A stretch of 52,994 bases of DNA from Streptomyces sp. STR69 (GCF_024519455.1 NZ_JALJRY010000048.1:1-52994), one strand, 5' to 3'. Shown: positions 34,673-44,618, counted from the stretch's first letter. The notes: a model not told the origin generated them from the sequence alone. Program-made: numbers and translations.

Positions 34673-35509
34673 CTACGCAACGGGATCCGGCGCAGCCGTG
34701 ATGCCGTACTCCGCAAGCTTCGCCTTACCCCCGTCGGGAGCCGTAAGCACAAGCGGCCCCTCCTCGGTCAAGGCAACCGAGTGCTCCCAGTGCGACGACC
34801 ACGTCCCGTCCGTCGTGATGACCGTCCAGTCATCCGAGAGAACCTCGGTCTTCGGCGTACCGAGCGACACCATCGGCTCGATGGCCAGGCAGAACCCGGG
34901 GATCAGCTTGGGGCCCTTGCCGCGCCGCTTCTCCACGTAGTTCAGCAGATGCGGATCCATGTGCATCTCGGTGCCGATGCCGTGACCGCCGTAGTCCTCG
35001 ACGATCCCGTACTTGCCGCCGCCCGGCTTCGGCTGCCGCCGGATGTACGTCTCGATGGCGCGGGAGATGTCGACGAGCCGGTTCCCCAGCCGCATCGCGG
35101 CGATGCCCGCCCACATCGACTCCTCGGTCACCCGGGAGAGCTCGATGAGCTCAGGGGCGTGGCCGGAGCCGACGAACGCGGTGTACGCCGCGTCCCCGTG
35201 CCAGCCGTCGATGATCGCGCCGCAGTCGATCGAGATGATGTCGCCGTCCTTCAGCACCACCTCCTCGGAGGGGATGCCGTGGACCACGACCTCGTTCACC
35301 GAGGTGCAGATCGTGGCCGGGAAGCCGCCGTAGCCAAGGAAGTTGGGCTTCGCGTTGTGGTCGGCGAGGACCTTGCGGGCGACCTCGTCCAGATCCTTCG
35401 TGCTCGCGCCGGGTACGGCCGCTTCACGCGTGGCCGCGTGGATCGCGGCGACGACCAGCCCCGCCTCGCGCATCTTGGCGATCTGCTCGGGGGTCTTGAT
35501 CTGCACCAT
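34673..35509 (-). CDS. map: Methionine aminopeptidase, type I
   Basis: A 278-residue enzyme removing N-terminal methionine from new proteins. The five metal ligands are visible in SIDCGAI, WHGDAAYTAF, GHGIGTEMH, CLAIEP and WEHSV. The substrate-contact histidine is in VVHGIP. It follows adk after about 100 bp, as in many spc-region clusters. Confidence 0.96.
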   Translation of the reverse strand: MVQIKTPEQIAKMREAGLVVAAIHAATREAAVPGASTKDLDEVARKVLADHNAKPNFLGYGGFPATICTSVNEVVVHGIPSEEVVLKDGDIISIDCGAIIDGWHGDAAYTAFVGSGHAPELIELSRVTEESMWAGIAAMRLGNRLVDISRAIETYIRRQPKPGGGKYGIVEDYGGHGIGTEMHMDPHLLNYVEKRRGKGPKLIPGFCLAIEPMVSLGTPKTEVLSDDWTVITTDGTWSSHWEHSVALTEEGPLVLTAPDGGKAKLAEYGITAAPDPVA

Positions 35510-35612
35510 GGGGGCCTGCGCTCTCCGTCTTCCGCGTCACATGGGATGTGGCTGTACACAACAGTACGGCCGCGACGCCCCTGGGGGCACCGCGGCCGGT
35601 TCTGCCGGGCGA

Positions 35613-36283
35613 CTACTTGTCGTCGTTGCCCTCGTCGTCGCGCTTCAGCGCGTCCAGCGCCCGCTGCGTGATCTCCTCCACGGGACCGAGCGACGAGATC
35701 GTGACCACCAGGCCCTGGAGCTTGTAGTAGTCGATGATCGGCTCGGTCTGCGTGTGGTAGACCTCCAGCCGGGTGCGGACCGTGTCCTCGGAGTCGTCGT
35801 CGCGCTGGTACAGCTCGCCGCCGCAGGTGTCACAGACACCGTCCTGCTTGGGCGGGCTGTACGTCACGTGGAAGACGTGGCTGGAGTCCTTCCGGCAGAT
35901 GCGGCGGCCGGCGATGCGCTTGACCACCTCTTCCTCGGAGACCTCCAGGTCCAGCACCGCGTCCAGCTTGATGCCCTCGGTCTTCAGCAGCTCGTCCAGC
36001 GCCTCGGCCTGCGACACATTGCGCGGGAAACCGTCCAGGAGGAAGCCGTTGACAGCGTCCGGCTGCTCCATGCGGTCCTTGGCCATCGCGATGGTGACCT
36101 CGTCCGGGACCAGGTTGCCCGCGTCCATGTAGGACTTCGCCAGTTTGCCGAGTTCCGTGGCCTGACTGATGTTGGCACGGAAGAGATCGCCGGTGGAGAT
36201 GTGCGGGATGTGCAGCGTCTTGGCCAGTCGCACAGCCTGCGTTCCCTTACCGGCGCCCGGCGGCCCGACGAGGACGATTCGCA

Positions 36284-36284
<1 letters not shown>
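35613..36284 (-). CDS. adk: Adenylate kinase
   Basis: Adk of 223 residues, interconverting AMP, ADP and ATP. The P-loop is GPPGAGKGT, the NMP-binding segment STGDLFRAN, and LDGFPRN is present. The LID domain carries cysteines and histidines (CRKDSSHVFH, CDTCGG), suggesting structural zinc. Its ATG overlaps the secY stop by one base (TGATG), so the two are translationally coupled. Confidence 0.97.
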
Positions 36285-37597
<1,313 letters not shown>

Positions 37598-37709
37598 GGT
37601 GCCTCCTGCGACCCCCGCGCGCGTGCGTCAAGGGTGACGGTCTTGAGGTTCGACGAATAAGAACAGTGCAGGCCACCTTACCGGCGACTCTGCCCCCGTG
37701 GAACGACCA

Positions 37710-37742
37710 ACCGGGGATACCCCGTTATGGGGTATCCCCGGT
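37710..37742 (-). terminator. Hairpin between rplO and secY
   Basis: A perfect 14-bp inverted repeat (37710-37723 with 37729-37742, ACCGGGGATACCCC) with a 5-nt loop lies 24 bases after the rplO stop. It would end or attenuate the ribosomal-protein transcript before secY-adk-map. A TAAGGT hexamer downstream may be a -10 for secY, with weak support. Confidence 0.75.
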
Positions 37743-37765
37743 CGGGATCGCTTATGTCATCGCGC

Positions 37766-38221
37766 TCAGACGAGCTCGGTGACGGTACCGCCGGCGGCGG
37801 TGATCTTCTCCTTGGCGGAACCGGAGACGGCGTCCACCGTCACCTGCAGCGCCACGGAGATCTCGCCCTGGCCGAGGACCTTGACGAGGCTGTTCTTGCG
37901 CACCGCACCGTTGGCGACGAGACCCTCTACGGTGACCTCGCCACCCTCCGGGTACAGGGACGCCAGCTTGTCGAGGTTCACGACCTGGTACTCGGTCTTG
38001 AACGGGTTGCGGAAGCCCTTGAGCTTCGGAAGACGCATGTGGAGGGGCATCTGGCCACCCTCGAAGCGCTCCGGAACCTGGTAACGGGCCTTCGTACCCT
38101 TGGTTCCACGACCGGCCGTCTTACCCTTCGACGCCTCACCACGACCCACACGGGTCTTGGCGGTCTTGGCGCCCGGGGCGGGACGGAGGTTGTGGATCTT
38201 GAGCGGGTTGTTCTCCGCCAT
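37766..38221 (-). CDS. rplO: 50S ribosomal protein L15
   Basis: L15 of 151 residues. The N-terminal Gly/Lys-rich extension (LRPAPGAKTAKTRVGRGEASKGKTAGRGTKG) and the globular C-terminal domain are complete. It starts 2 bp after the rpmD stop. Confidence 0.98.
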   Translation of the reverse strand: MAENNPLKIHNLRPAPGAKTAKTRVGRGEASKGKTAGRGTKGTKARYQVPERFEGGQMPLHMRLPKLKGFRNPFKTEYQVVNLDKLASLYPEGGEVTVEGLVANGAVRKNSLVKVLGQGEISVALQVTVDAVSGSAKEKITAAGGTVTELV

Positions 38222-38223
38222 GA

Positions 38224-38406
38224 TCAGTCGACCTCCTCAACCGTCACGAGGTGGCGGACGGTGTGCACCATTCCGCGGAACTCGGGGCGGTCCTCCTTGA
38301 CGACCACGGTGTTGATCCCCTTGAGACCAAGGGACCGCAGTGTGTCACGGTGGTTCTGCTTGCTGCCGATGTACGACTTCGTCTGCGTGACCTTGAGGCG
38401 AGCCAT
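38224..38406 (-). CDS. rpmD: 50S ribosomal protein L30
   Basis: L30 of 60 residues, MARLKVTQTKSYIGSK to VTVEEVD. ATG 38406 overlaps the rpsE stop by one base (TAATG); the longer open frame upstream lies inside rpsE in another frame. Size and position are standard. Confidence 0.97.
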   Translation of the reverse strand: MARLKVTQTKSYIGSKQNHRDTLRSLGLKGINTVVVKEDRPEFRGMVHTVRHLVTVEEVD

Positions 38407-39011
38407 TACGCACCCGCCCCGGCACGTGCACGAAGGAGAGCCGCGGGGGCGACGTCCTCGAGGGGCAGACCACGGCGGGCCGCGATCTCCTCGGGACGCT
38501 GCAGGCCCTTGAGGGCCGCCACGGTCGCGTGCACGATGTTGATCGCGTTGGACGAGCCGAGCGACTTCGACAGGATGTCGTGAACGCCGGCGCACTCCAG
38601 GACAGCACGCACCGGGCCACCGGCGATAACGCCGGTACCGGGGGAAGCAGGCTTGAGCAGGACGACGCCCGCGGCCTTCTCGCCCGTGATCGGGTGCGGG
38701 ATGGTGCCCTGGATACGGGGGACCTTGAAGAAGTGCTTCTTGGCCTCTTCAACACCCTTGGCGATCGCGGCCGGCACCTCCTTGGCCTTGCCGTAACCGA
38801 CACCGACGGTGCCGTCACCGTCGCCCACCACGACGAGCGCGGTGAAGCTGAAGCGACGACCACCCTTGACAACCTTGGCGACGCGGTTGATCGCGACTAC
38901 GCGCTCAACGTACGCGGTCTTCTCGGCGGCAGCAGCGCCGCCGTCACGGCCCTTCCGGTCCCGCCGCTCGCCACCACCGGCACCGCTTCCACGGCGCTGG
39001 GGTCCAGCCAT
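38406..39011 (-). CDS. rpsE: 30S ribosomal protein S5
   Basis: S5 of 201 residues with an Arg/Gly-rich N-terminal extension (MAGPQRRGSGAGGGERRDRK), the double-stranded-RNA-binding domain (YVERVVAINRVAKVVKGGRRFSF) and the C-terminal domain (GPVRAVLECAGVHDILSKSLGSSN). Start ATG. Confidence 0.98.
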   Translation of the reverse strand: MAGPQRRGSGAGGGERRDRKGRDGGAAAAEKTAYVERVVAINRVAKVVKGGRRFSFTALVVVGDGDGTVGVGYGKAKEVPAAIAKGVEEAKKHFFKVPRIQGTIPHPITGEKAAGVVLLKPASPGTGVIAGGPVRAVLECAGVHDILSKSLGSSNAINIVHATVAALKGLQRPEEIAARRGLPLEDVAPAALLRARAGAGA

Positions 39012-39048
39012 TGGATTACCTCTCTCTTTCCGCTAGCTACGGAAGCGA

Positions 39049-39432
39049 CTAGAACTTCAGTCCGGCTTCGCGGGCGGCGTCCGCCAGGGCGGCGATGCGC
39101 CCCGCGTACTGATTGCCGCCACGGTCGAATACGACAGCCTCGACACCGGCGGCCTTGGCGCGCTCGGCGACCAGGGCGCCGACCGACTTGGCCTGCGCGG
39201 ACTTGTCGCTCTCGCCGCCGCGGATCGAGGTGTCCAGGGTCGACGCCGACGCCAGGGTGTGACCCTTGATGTCGTCGATGACCTGGGCCACGATGTGGCG
39301 GTTGGAGCGGGTCACGACCAGGCGCGGACGCTCAGCCGTACCGGAAATGTGCTTCCGGATGCGGATGTGACGACGCTTGATGGCAGCACGCTTGTAAGCG
39401 TCGCCCTTAGCGATCTTCGTACCGTATGCCAT
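39049..39432 (-). CDS. rplR: 50S ribosomal protein L18
   Basis: L18 of 127 residues, a 5S rRNA-binding protein. Motifs RHIRIRKHISGTAERPRLVVTRSNRHI and VVFDRGGNQYAGRIAALADAAREAGLKF are typical. It starts 3 bp after rplF. Confidence 0.98.
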   Translation of the reverse strand: MAYGTKIAKGDAYKRAAIKRRHIRIRKHISGTAERPRLVVTRSNRHIVAQVIDDIKGHTLASASTLDTSIRGGESDKSAQAKSVGALVAERAKAAGVEAVVFDRGGNQYAGRIAALADAAREAGLKF

Positions 39433-39435
39433 GGC

Positions 39436-39975
39436 TTACTTACCCGCCTTTCCGACCTTGCGCCGGATGACTTCGCCCTCGTACTTGACGCCCTTGGCCT
39501 TGTACGGGTCGGGCTTGCGCAGCTTGCGGATGTTGGCCGCAACCTCGCCGACCTTCTGCTTGTCGATGCCCTCGACCGAGAAGTGGGTCGGGTTCTCGAC
39601 CTTGAACGAGATGCCCTCGGGCGCCTCGACCGTGATCGAGTGGCTGTAGCCGAGCGCGAACTCAAGGGTGGATCCCTTGGCCGCGACGCGGTAACCGACA
39701 CCACTGATTTCGAGCTTCTTCACGTAACCCTCGGTCACGCCGGTGATCATGTTCGCCACCAGCGTGCGGGACAGGCCGTGCAGGGCCTTGTTCTGACGCT
39801 CGTCGTTGGGGCGGGTGACGTTGAGAACGCCGTCCTCACCCTTGGCGATGTCGATCGGCGAAGCGACGGTGTGGGTCAGGGTGCCCTTGGGGCCCTTGAC
39901 CGAGACCGTACGGCCGTCGATGGTGACGTCCACGCCGGCGGGAACCGTGATGGGGAGCTTGCCAATACGCGACAT
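39436..39975 (-). CDS. rplF: 50S ribosomal protein L6
   Basis: L6 of 179 residues, two related domains starting MSRIGKLPITVPAGVDVTIDG and ending with the RKPDPYKAKGVKYEGE loop and RRKVGKAGK. Twenty-two base pairs separate it from rpsH. Confidence 0.98.
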   Translation of the reverse strand: MSRIGKLPITVPAGVDVTIDGRTVSVKGPKGTLTHTVASPIDIAKGEDGVLNVTRPNDERQNKALHGLSRTLVANMITGVTEGYVKKLEISGVGYRVAAKGSTLEFALGYSHSITVEAPEGISFKVENPTHFSVEGIDKQKVGEVAANIRKLRKPDPYKAKGVKYEGEVIRRKVGKAGK

Positions 39976-39997
39976 AGCTTCTTCCGATTCCTTTCCG

Positions 39998-40396
39998 CTA
40001 CCAGACGTAGGCGAGAACTTCTCCGCCTACGCCCTTCTTGCCGGCCTGCTTGTCGGTGAGGAGACCGTGCGACGTGGAGATGATCGCCACGCCGAGGCCA
40101 CCGAGCACCTTGGGCAGGGAGGTGGACTTCGCGTAAACCCGGAGACCGGGCTTGGAGATCCGCTTGATGCCCGCGATGGAGCGCTCACGGTTCGGGCCGA
40201 ACTTCAGCTCGAGGACGAGGTTCTTGCCGACCTCGGCGTCCTCGACCTTCCAGCCCGTGATGAAGCCCTCCTGCTGGAGGATCTCCGCGATGTGAGACTT
40301 GATCTTGGACGCCGGCATCGTCACGGAGTCGTGGTATGCCGAGTTCGCGTTCCGCAGACGCGTAAGCATGTCTGCGATCGGATCAGTCATGGTCAT
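39998..40396 (-). CDS. rpsH: 30S ribosomal protein S8
   Basis: S8 of 132 residues: MTMTDPIADMLTRLRNAN at the start and ISTSHGLLTDKQAGKKGVGGEVLAYVW at the end. S8 binds 16S rRNA and in E. coli represses the spc operon. ATG 40396 has GAAGG upstream; ATG 40390 is a possible alternative. Confidence 0.97.
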   Translation of the reverse strand: MTMTDPIADMLTRLRNANSAYHDSVTMPASKIKSHIAEILQQEGFITGWKVEDAEVGKNLVLELKFGPNRERSIAGIKRISKPGLRVYAKSTSLPKVLGGLGVAIISTSHGLLTDKQAGKKGVGGEVLAYVW

Positions 40397-40609
40397 GAAT
40401 TGGCCTTCGGCCTCTCTCGCCGGGGTTTCCAGGTGCCCATCCCTCTCCTCGATCCGAGACGAGGCGGGTGCGGTGCGGTGGACCTACGGCGTAGTAAGTC
40501 GTATGGGCGGCAATCAGGCGCCCAACCCTCCTAGCCTAAGCCATGGAGGGGTGGGCACCTGACCGTGCCCTCTGCTTACCGAGAGCTTCGGGAGTCCGGA
40601 AGTACCGGA
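40397..40609 (-). promoter_or_regulatory. 213-bp gap between rpsN and rpsH with hairpin
   Basis: It is the longest gap inside the spc genes before secY. A stem GTCCGG/CCGGAC (40594-40599 with 40605-40610) overlaps the rpsN stop. A TAGGCT-like hexamer further on could be a -10, but no -35 is visible. It could allow separate expression of rpsH onward. Confidence 0.4.
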
Positions 40610-40795
40610 CTACCAGGAGCTCTTGGTCACGCCCGGCAGCTCGCCACGGTGAGCCATCTCACGAAGGCACACGCGGCAGAGGCCGAACTTGCGGTACACG
40701 GAGTGCGGGCGGCCGCAGCGCTGGCAGCGGGTGTAGCCACGCACACCGAACTTGGGCTTACGAGCAGCCTTGGCAATCAGAGCCTTCTTCGCCAT
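40610..40795 (-). CDS. rpsN: 30S ribosomal protein S14, zinc-binding type Z
   Basis: S14 of 61 residues with the CQRC and CRVC zinc knuckles, the type Z form as in many Gram-positives. ATG 40795 gives the standard length; the open frame continuing to 41056 is a shadow of rplE. Actinomycetes often also have a zinc-free S14 elsewhere, induced by zinc shortage. Confidence 0.97.
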   Translation of the reverse strand: MAKKALIAKAARKPKFGVRGYTRCQRCGRPHSVYRKFGLCRVCLREMAHRGELPGVTKSSW

Positions 40796-40800
40796 CTCGC

Positions 40801-41358
40801 TTACGCCTCCTTGAAGGGGAAGCCGAGGTGACGGAGAAGGGCACGGCCTTCGGCGTCGTTGGTCGCCGTGGTCACCACGGTGATGTCCATACCCCGGACG
40901 CGGTCGATCTTGTCCTGGTCGATCTCGTGGAACATGACCTGCTCGGTGAGACCGAAGGTGTAGTTGCCACGACCGTCGAACTGCTTGGGAGACAGACCGC
41001 GGAAGTCGCGGATGCGCGGCAGCGCGAGCGACAGGGTGCGGTCCAGGAACTCCCACATGCGGTCGCCACGGAGCGTGACGTGGGCACCGATCGGCTGACC
41101 CTCACGCAGCTTGAACTGCGCGATGGACTTGCGGGCCTTGGTGATGGCCGGCTTCTGACCGGTGATCGTGGTCAGGTCACGGACGGCACCGTCCATGAGC
41201 TTGGAGTCACGGGCGGCGTCGCCGACACCCATGTTCACCACGATCTTGACGAGGCCGGGGATCTGCATGACGTTCTCGTAGGAGAACTCCTCACGCAGCT
41301 TGCCCGCGATCTCCTCGCGGTACTTCGTCTTGAGACGCGGAGTGGTGGTGGTAGTCAT
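40801..41358 (-). CDS. rplE: 50S ribosomal protein L5
   Basis: L5 of 185 residues, a 5S rRNA and P-site tRNA contacting protein. Motifs include NVMQIPGLVKIVVNMGVG, ITGQKPAITKARKSIAQFKLREG and a GMDITVVTTATNDAEGRALL end. ATG overlaps the rplX stop by a base. Confidence 0.98.
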   Translation of the reverse strand: MTTTTTPRLKTKYREEIAGKLREEFSYENVMQIPGLVKIVVNMGVGDAARDSKLMDGAVRDLTTITGQKPAITKARKSIAQFKLREGQPIGAHVTLRGDRMWEFLDRTLSLALPRIRDFRGLSPKQFDGRGNYTFGLTEQVMFHEIDQDKIDRVRGMDITVVTTATNDAEGRALLRHLGFPFKEA

Positions 41359-41681
41359 CAGATGTCCTCACCCGTCCGCTTGGCAACGCGAACCTTGTTG
41401 CCCTCGTCGTCGAAGCGGTAGCCGACACGCGTGACGACCTTGTTGCCGTCCTTCTCAACGACCAGCTGGACGTTGGAGACGTGGATCGGCGCCTCGGTCG
41501 TGACGATGCCACCGGCCTGCGAACCCTTGGCGGTGGGGCCGGCCTTGGTGTGCTTCTTGACCCGGTTCACACCCTCGACCAGGACGCGCTCGTCGCGCGG
41601 GTAAGCGGCAATGACCTTGCCCTGCTTGCCCTTGTCCTTGCCGGTGATGACCTGAACCGTGTCACCCTTCTTGATCTTCAT
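41358..41681 (-). CDS. rplX: 50S ribosomal protein L24
   Basis: L24 of 107 residues with the KOW motif (KKGDTVQVITGKDKGKQGKVI). It starts 2 bp after the rplN stop and is coupled to rplE by a one-base overlap. Confidence 0.98.
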   Translation of the reverse strand: MKIKKGDTVQVITGKDKGKQGKVIAAYPRDERVLVEGVNRVKKHTKAGPTAKGSQAGGIVTTEAPIHVSNVQLVVEKDGNKVVTRVGYRFDDEGNKVRVAKRTGEDI

Positions 41682-41683
41682 GC

Positions 41684-42052
41684 TTACAGCACCTCCGGAG
41701 CCAGCGAGATGATCTTCATGAACTTCTTCTCGCGCAGCTCGCGCCCGACCGGGCCGAAGATGCGGGTGCCACGAGGGTCGCCGTCGTTCTTCAGAATGAC
41801 GGCGGCGTTCTCGTCGAAGCGGATGTACGAGCCGTCCGGACGACGGCGCTCCTTCACGGTGCGAACGATGACGGCCTTGACGACGTCACCCTTCTTCACG
41901 TTGCCACCGGGGATCGCGTCCTTGACGGTGGCGACGATGACGTCACCGATGCCCGCGTAGCGGCGACCGGAGCCACCGAGCACACGGATGCAAAGGATTT
42001 CCTTCGCACCAGTGTTGTCGGCGACGCGCAGTCGCGACTCCTGCTGGATCAC
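41684..42052 (-). CDS. rplN: 50S ribosomal protein L14
   Basis: L14 of 122 residues: MIQQESRLRVADNTGAKEIL at the start and GTRIFGPVGRELREKKFMKIISLAPEVL at the end. It is the first gene of the classical spc operon, and here two hairpins lie immediately upstream. Confidence 0.98.
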   Translation of the reverse strand: MIQQESRLRVADNTGAKEILCIRVLGGSGRRYAGIGDVIVATVKDAIPGGNVKKGDVVKAVIVRTVKERRRPDGSYIRFDENAAVILKNDGDPRGTRIFGPVGRELREKKFMKIISLAPEVL

Positions 42053-42080
42053 GTCTATCTCCTGATCGTCTGCCGGTTCC

Positions 42081-42110
42081 CCAACAGGGCTGAGTAATCA
42101 GCCCTGTTGG
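42081..42110 (-). terminator. Hairpin 2 at the S10/spc boundary
   Basis: A perfect 13-bp inverted repeat (42081-42093 with 42098-42110, CCAACAGGGCTGA) with a 4-nt loop between rpsQ and rplN. It begins 28 bp upstream of the rplN start, so any spc promoter must lie in or before it. Confidence 0.78.
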
Positions 42111-42126
42111 AGCCTGGCGGAACTGA

Positions 42127-42146
42127 CCTGCGGGTTTGCCCGCAGG
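42127..42146 (-). terminator. Hairpin 1 at the S10/spc boundary
   Basis: A perfect 8-bp inverted repeat CCTGCGGG/CCCGCAGG (42127-42134 with 42139-42146) with a TTTG loop, three bases after the rpsQ stop. With the next hairpin it forms a tandem terminator or attenuator. Confidence 0.72.
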
Positions 42147-42149
42147 AAG

Positions 42150-42437
42150 TTACTTGGCCTTTTCGAGGATCTCGACGATGCGCCAGCGCTTCGTCGAGGA
42201 CAGCGGACGCGTCTCCATGAGGAGGACGCGGTCGCCGACGCCTGCGGCGTTCTGCTCGTCGTGGGCCTTGAGCTTGTTCGTACGGCGGATGACCTTGCCG
42301 TACAGCGCGTGCTTCACGCGGTCCTCGACGGCGACGACGACGGTCTTGTCCATCTTGTCGCTGACGACGAGACCCTCACGGGTCTTGCGGAAGCCGCGGG
42401 AAGCGGTCTGCTCTTCAGTCACGTTGCTCTCGCTCAT
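42150..42437 (-). CDS. rpsQ: 30S ribosomal protein S17
   Basis: S17 of 95 residues, OB fold. GLVVSDKMDKTVVVAVEDRV and LLMETRPLSSTKRWRIVEI are typical. ATG overlaps the rpmC stop by one base. It is the last gene of the S10 group. Confidence 0.97.
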   Translation of the reverse strand: MSESNVTEEQTASRGFRKTREGLVVSDKMDKTVVVAVEDRVKHALYGKVIRRTNKLKAHDEQNAAGVGDRVLLMETRPLSSTKRWRIVEILEKAK

Positions 42438-42661
42438 CAGGCGCTCTCCACCGTCTCGATGCCCAGCTCGCGCTCACGCATCAGGGTGTAGATCCGCGCG
42501 ATGTCCTTCCGGACGGCCTTGAGCCGACCGTGGTTCTCGAGCTGACCGGTCGCCGCCTGGAAGCGGAGGTTGAACAGCTCTTCCTTGGCTTCGCGGAGCT
42601 TGTTGAGAAGCTCCTCGTCACCCAGTTCGCGCAGCTCGGACGCCTTGGTACCGGCCGACAT
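42437..42661 (-). CDS. rpmC: 50S ribosomal protein L29
   Basis: L29 of 74 residues, two long helices (LNKLREAKEELFNLRFQAATGQL, RKDIARIYTLMRERE). ATG 42661 shares its A with the rplP stop (TGATG) and is preferred to the GTG one codon upstream. Confidence 0.96.
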   Translation of the reverse strand: MSAGTKASELRELGDEELLNKLREAKEELFNLRFQAATGQLENHGRLKAVRKDIARIYTLMRERELGIETVESA

Positions 42662-43080
42662 CACGCTTCACCTGCCTCGCGCTTGACGATCCGGCACTTC
42701 ATCGGCAGCTTGTGGGCTGCGCGAGTGAGGGCCTCACGGGCGATCTTCTCGTTGGGGTAGGACAGCTCGAACATGACCCGGCCCGGGTGCACGTTCGCGA
42801 TCCACCACTCGGGAGAACCCTTACCGGAACCCATGCGGGTCTCGGCGGGCTTCTTCGTGAGCGGGCGGTCCGGGTAGATGTTGATCCAGACCTTGCCGCC
42901 ACGCTTGATGTGGCGGGTCATCGCGATACGCGCGGCCTCGATCTGACGGTTCGTCACGTACGCCGGCGTGAGGGCCTGAATGCCGTACTCGCCGAACGAA
43001 ACCTGCGTACCGCCCTTGGCCTGACCACGACGCTTGGGGTGGTGCTGCTTGCGGTGCTTGACCCTACGGGGGATCAGCAT
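42661..43080 (-). CDS. rplP: 50S ribosomal protein L16
   Basis: L16 of 139 residues, MLIPRRVKHRKQHHPKRRG to the Gly-rich GSGKGSPEWWIANVHPGRVMFE near the tRNA-contact region. It starts 5 bp after rpsC. Confidence 0.98.
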   Translation of the reverse strand: MLIPRRVKHRKQHHPKRRGQAKGGTQVSFGEYGIQALTPAYVTNRQIEAARIAMTRHIKRGGKVWINIYPDRPLTKKPAETRMGSGKGSPEWWIANVHPGRVMFELSYPNEKIAREALTRAAHKLPMKCRIVKREAGEA

Positions 43081-43085
43081 TTCGG

Positions 43086-43937
43086 TCAGGCCTCCGTTCC
43101 GGTGCTCTCAGCCGGAGCGGCAGCGGCGGCGGGAGCGTCGGCCTTGGGGGCCTCGGCAGCCGGCGCGGACTGCTGCTGCGGCTTGCGGCCGCGGCCGCCA
43201 CGCTCGCCACCGCGGCCACCGCCACGGGCCGGGCGGTCGCCGCCCGGGCCGCCACCGCGAGCCGGGCGGTTACCCGCACGGGCAGCGGCGTTCTCGGCGC
43301 GGACCTCGGCGATGTTCTTGACGTCGCCCTTGTAGATCCAGACCTTCACACCGATACGGCCGAAGGTCGTCTTGGCCTCGAAGAAGCCGTAGTCGACGTT
43401 CGCGCGGAGCGTGTGCAGGGGCACACGGCCCTCGCGGTAGAACTCCGAGCGGGACATCTCGGCGCCGCCGAGGCGGCCACCGCACTGGATCTTGATGCCC
43501 TTGGCGCCGGCCTTCATCGCCGACTGCATGCTCTTGCGCATGGCACGGCGGAAGGAGACGCGGGAGGACAGCTGCTCGGCGACGGCCTGAGCCACCAGCT
43601 GAGCGTCCGTCTCCGGGTTCTTGACCTCGAGGATGTTGAGCTGGACCTGCTTGCCGGTCAGCTTCTCCAGGTCGCCGCGGATGCGGTCGGCCTCGGCGCC
43701 ACGGCGGCCGATGACGATGCCCGGGCGAGCGGTGTGGATGTCCACACGCACGCGGTCACGGGTGCGCTCGATCTCAACCTTCGAGATGCCGGCGCGCTCC
43801 ATGCCGGACGTCATCATCCGACGGATGGCGACGTCTTCCTTGACGTAGTCCTTGTACAGCTTGTCGGCGTACCACCGGGACTTGAAGTCCGTGGTGATGC
43901 CGAGCCGGAACCCGTGCGGGTTAACCTTCTGGCCCAT
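43086..43937 (-). CDS. rpsC: 30S ribosomal protein S3
   Basis: S3 of 283 residues. The KH domain (VIGRRGAEADRIRGDLEKLTG) and the C-terminal domain (GRLGGAEMSRSEFYREGRVPLHTLRA) are followed by about 65 residues rich in Gly, Arg and Ala with repeated GGPGGDRPARGGGRGG-like blocks, a common actinobacterial tail. It overlaps rplV by one base. Confidence 0.98.
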   Translation of the reverse strand: MGQKVNPHGFRLGITTDFKSRWYADKLYKDYVKEDVAIRRMMTSGMERAGISKVEIERTRDRVRVDIHTARPGIVIGRRGAEADRIRGDLEKLTGKQVQLNILEVKNPETDAQLVAQAVAEQLSSRVSFRRAMRKSMQSAMKAGAKGIKIQCGGRLGGAEMSRSEFYREGRVPLHTLRANVDYGFFEAKTTFGRIGVKVWIYKGDVKNIAEVRAENAAARAGNRPARGGGPGGDRPARGGGRGGERGGRGRKPQQQSAPAAEAPKADAPAAAAAPAESTGTEA

Positions 43938-44284
43938 TACCGGGTTCCTTCCTTGCTGCTGACGACCACGGTGATGTGGCTGGTCCGCTTGCGGATCCGG
44001 TAGGCGCGGCCCTGGGCACGCGGCCGGAACCGCTTCAGGGTCGGACCCTCGTCGACGTACGCCTCGGAAATGACGAGGCTGCCGGCGTCGGTGTGGTCGT
44101 AGTTGTGTGCGGCGTTGGCAATGGCGCTGTCAAGCACCTTGCCGACCGGCACGCTCGCGGCCTGCGGGGCGAAACGCAGGACCGCCTGAGCCTCCGTGGC
44201 GTCCATGCCACGGATGAGGTCCACCACGCGGCGGGCCTTCATGGGCGTGACGCGGATGTACCGCGCCTGGGCCCTGGCTTCCAT
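43937..44284 (-). CDS. rplV: 50S ribosomal protein L22
   Basis: L22 of 115 residues. I place the start at ATG 44284 because GAAGGGAC lies just before it and the protein then begins MEARAQARYIRVTPMKARR as in other Streptomyces; ATG 44308 would add eight residues. The beta-hairpin that lines the exit tunnel (RPRAQGRAYRIRKRTSHIT) is complete. Confidence 0.96.
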   Translation of the reverse strand: MEARAQARYIRVTPMKARRVVDLIRGMDATEAQAVLRFAPQAASVPVGKVLDSAIANAAHNYDHTDAGSLVISEAYVDEGPTLKRFRPRAQGRAYRIRKRTSHITVVVSSKEGTR

Positions 44285-44324
44285 GGTTGTCCCTTCAGTG
44301 TTTGTCATGGTCAGTCACCCCGCG

Positions 44325-44606
44325 CTAGCGGCGCTTCGACTTCCGGTCGTCCTTGACGTGACCCCGGAAGGTGCGCGTCGGCGAGAACTCGCCGAGCTTG
44401 TGGCCGACCATCGACTCGGTGACAAACACCGGGATGTGGGTCTTGCCGTTGTGCACCGCGATCGTGTGGCCGAGCATGGCCGGGACGATCATCGAGCGGC
44501 GGGACCAGGTCTTGATGACGTTCTTGGAACCGGCTTCGTTCTGGACATCCACCTTCTTGATGAGGTGTCCGTCGACGAAGGGTCCCTTCTTGAGACTGCG
44601 CGGCAT
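44325..44606 (-). CDS. rpsS: 30S ribosomal protein S19
   Basis: S19 of 93 residues, MPRSLKKGPFVDGHLIKKV to GEFSPTRTFRGHVKDDRKSKRR. Standard length, 12 bp after rplB. Confidence 0.98.
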   Translation of the reverse strand: MPRSLKKGPFVDGHLIKKVDVQNEAGSKNVIKTWSRRSMIVPAMLGHTIAVHNGKTHIPVFVTESMVGHKLGEFSPTRTFRGHVKDDRKSKRR

Positions 44607-44618
44607 CTAAACCCGCTC

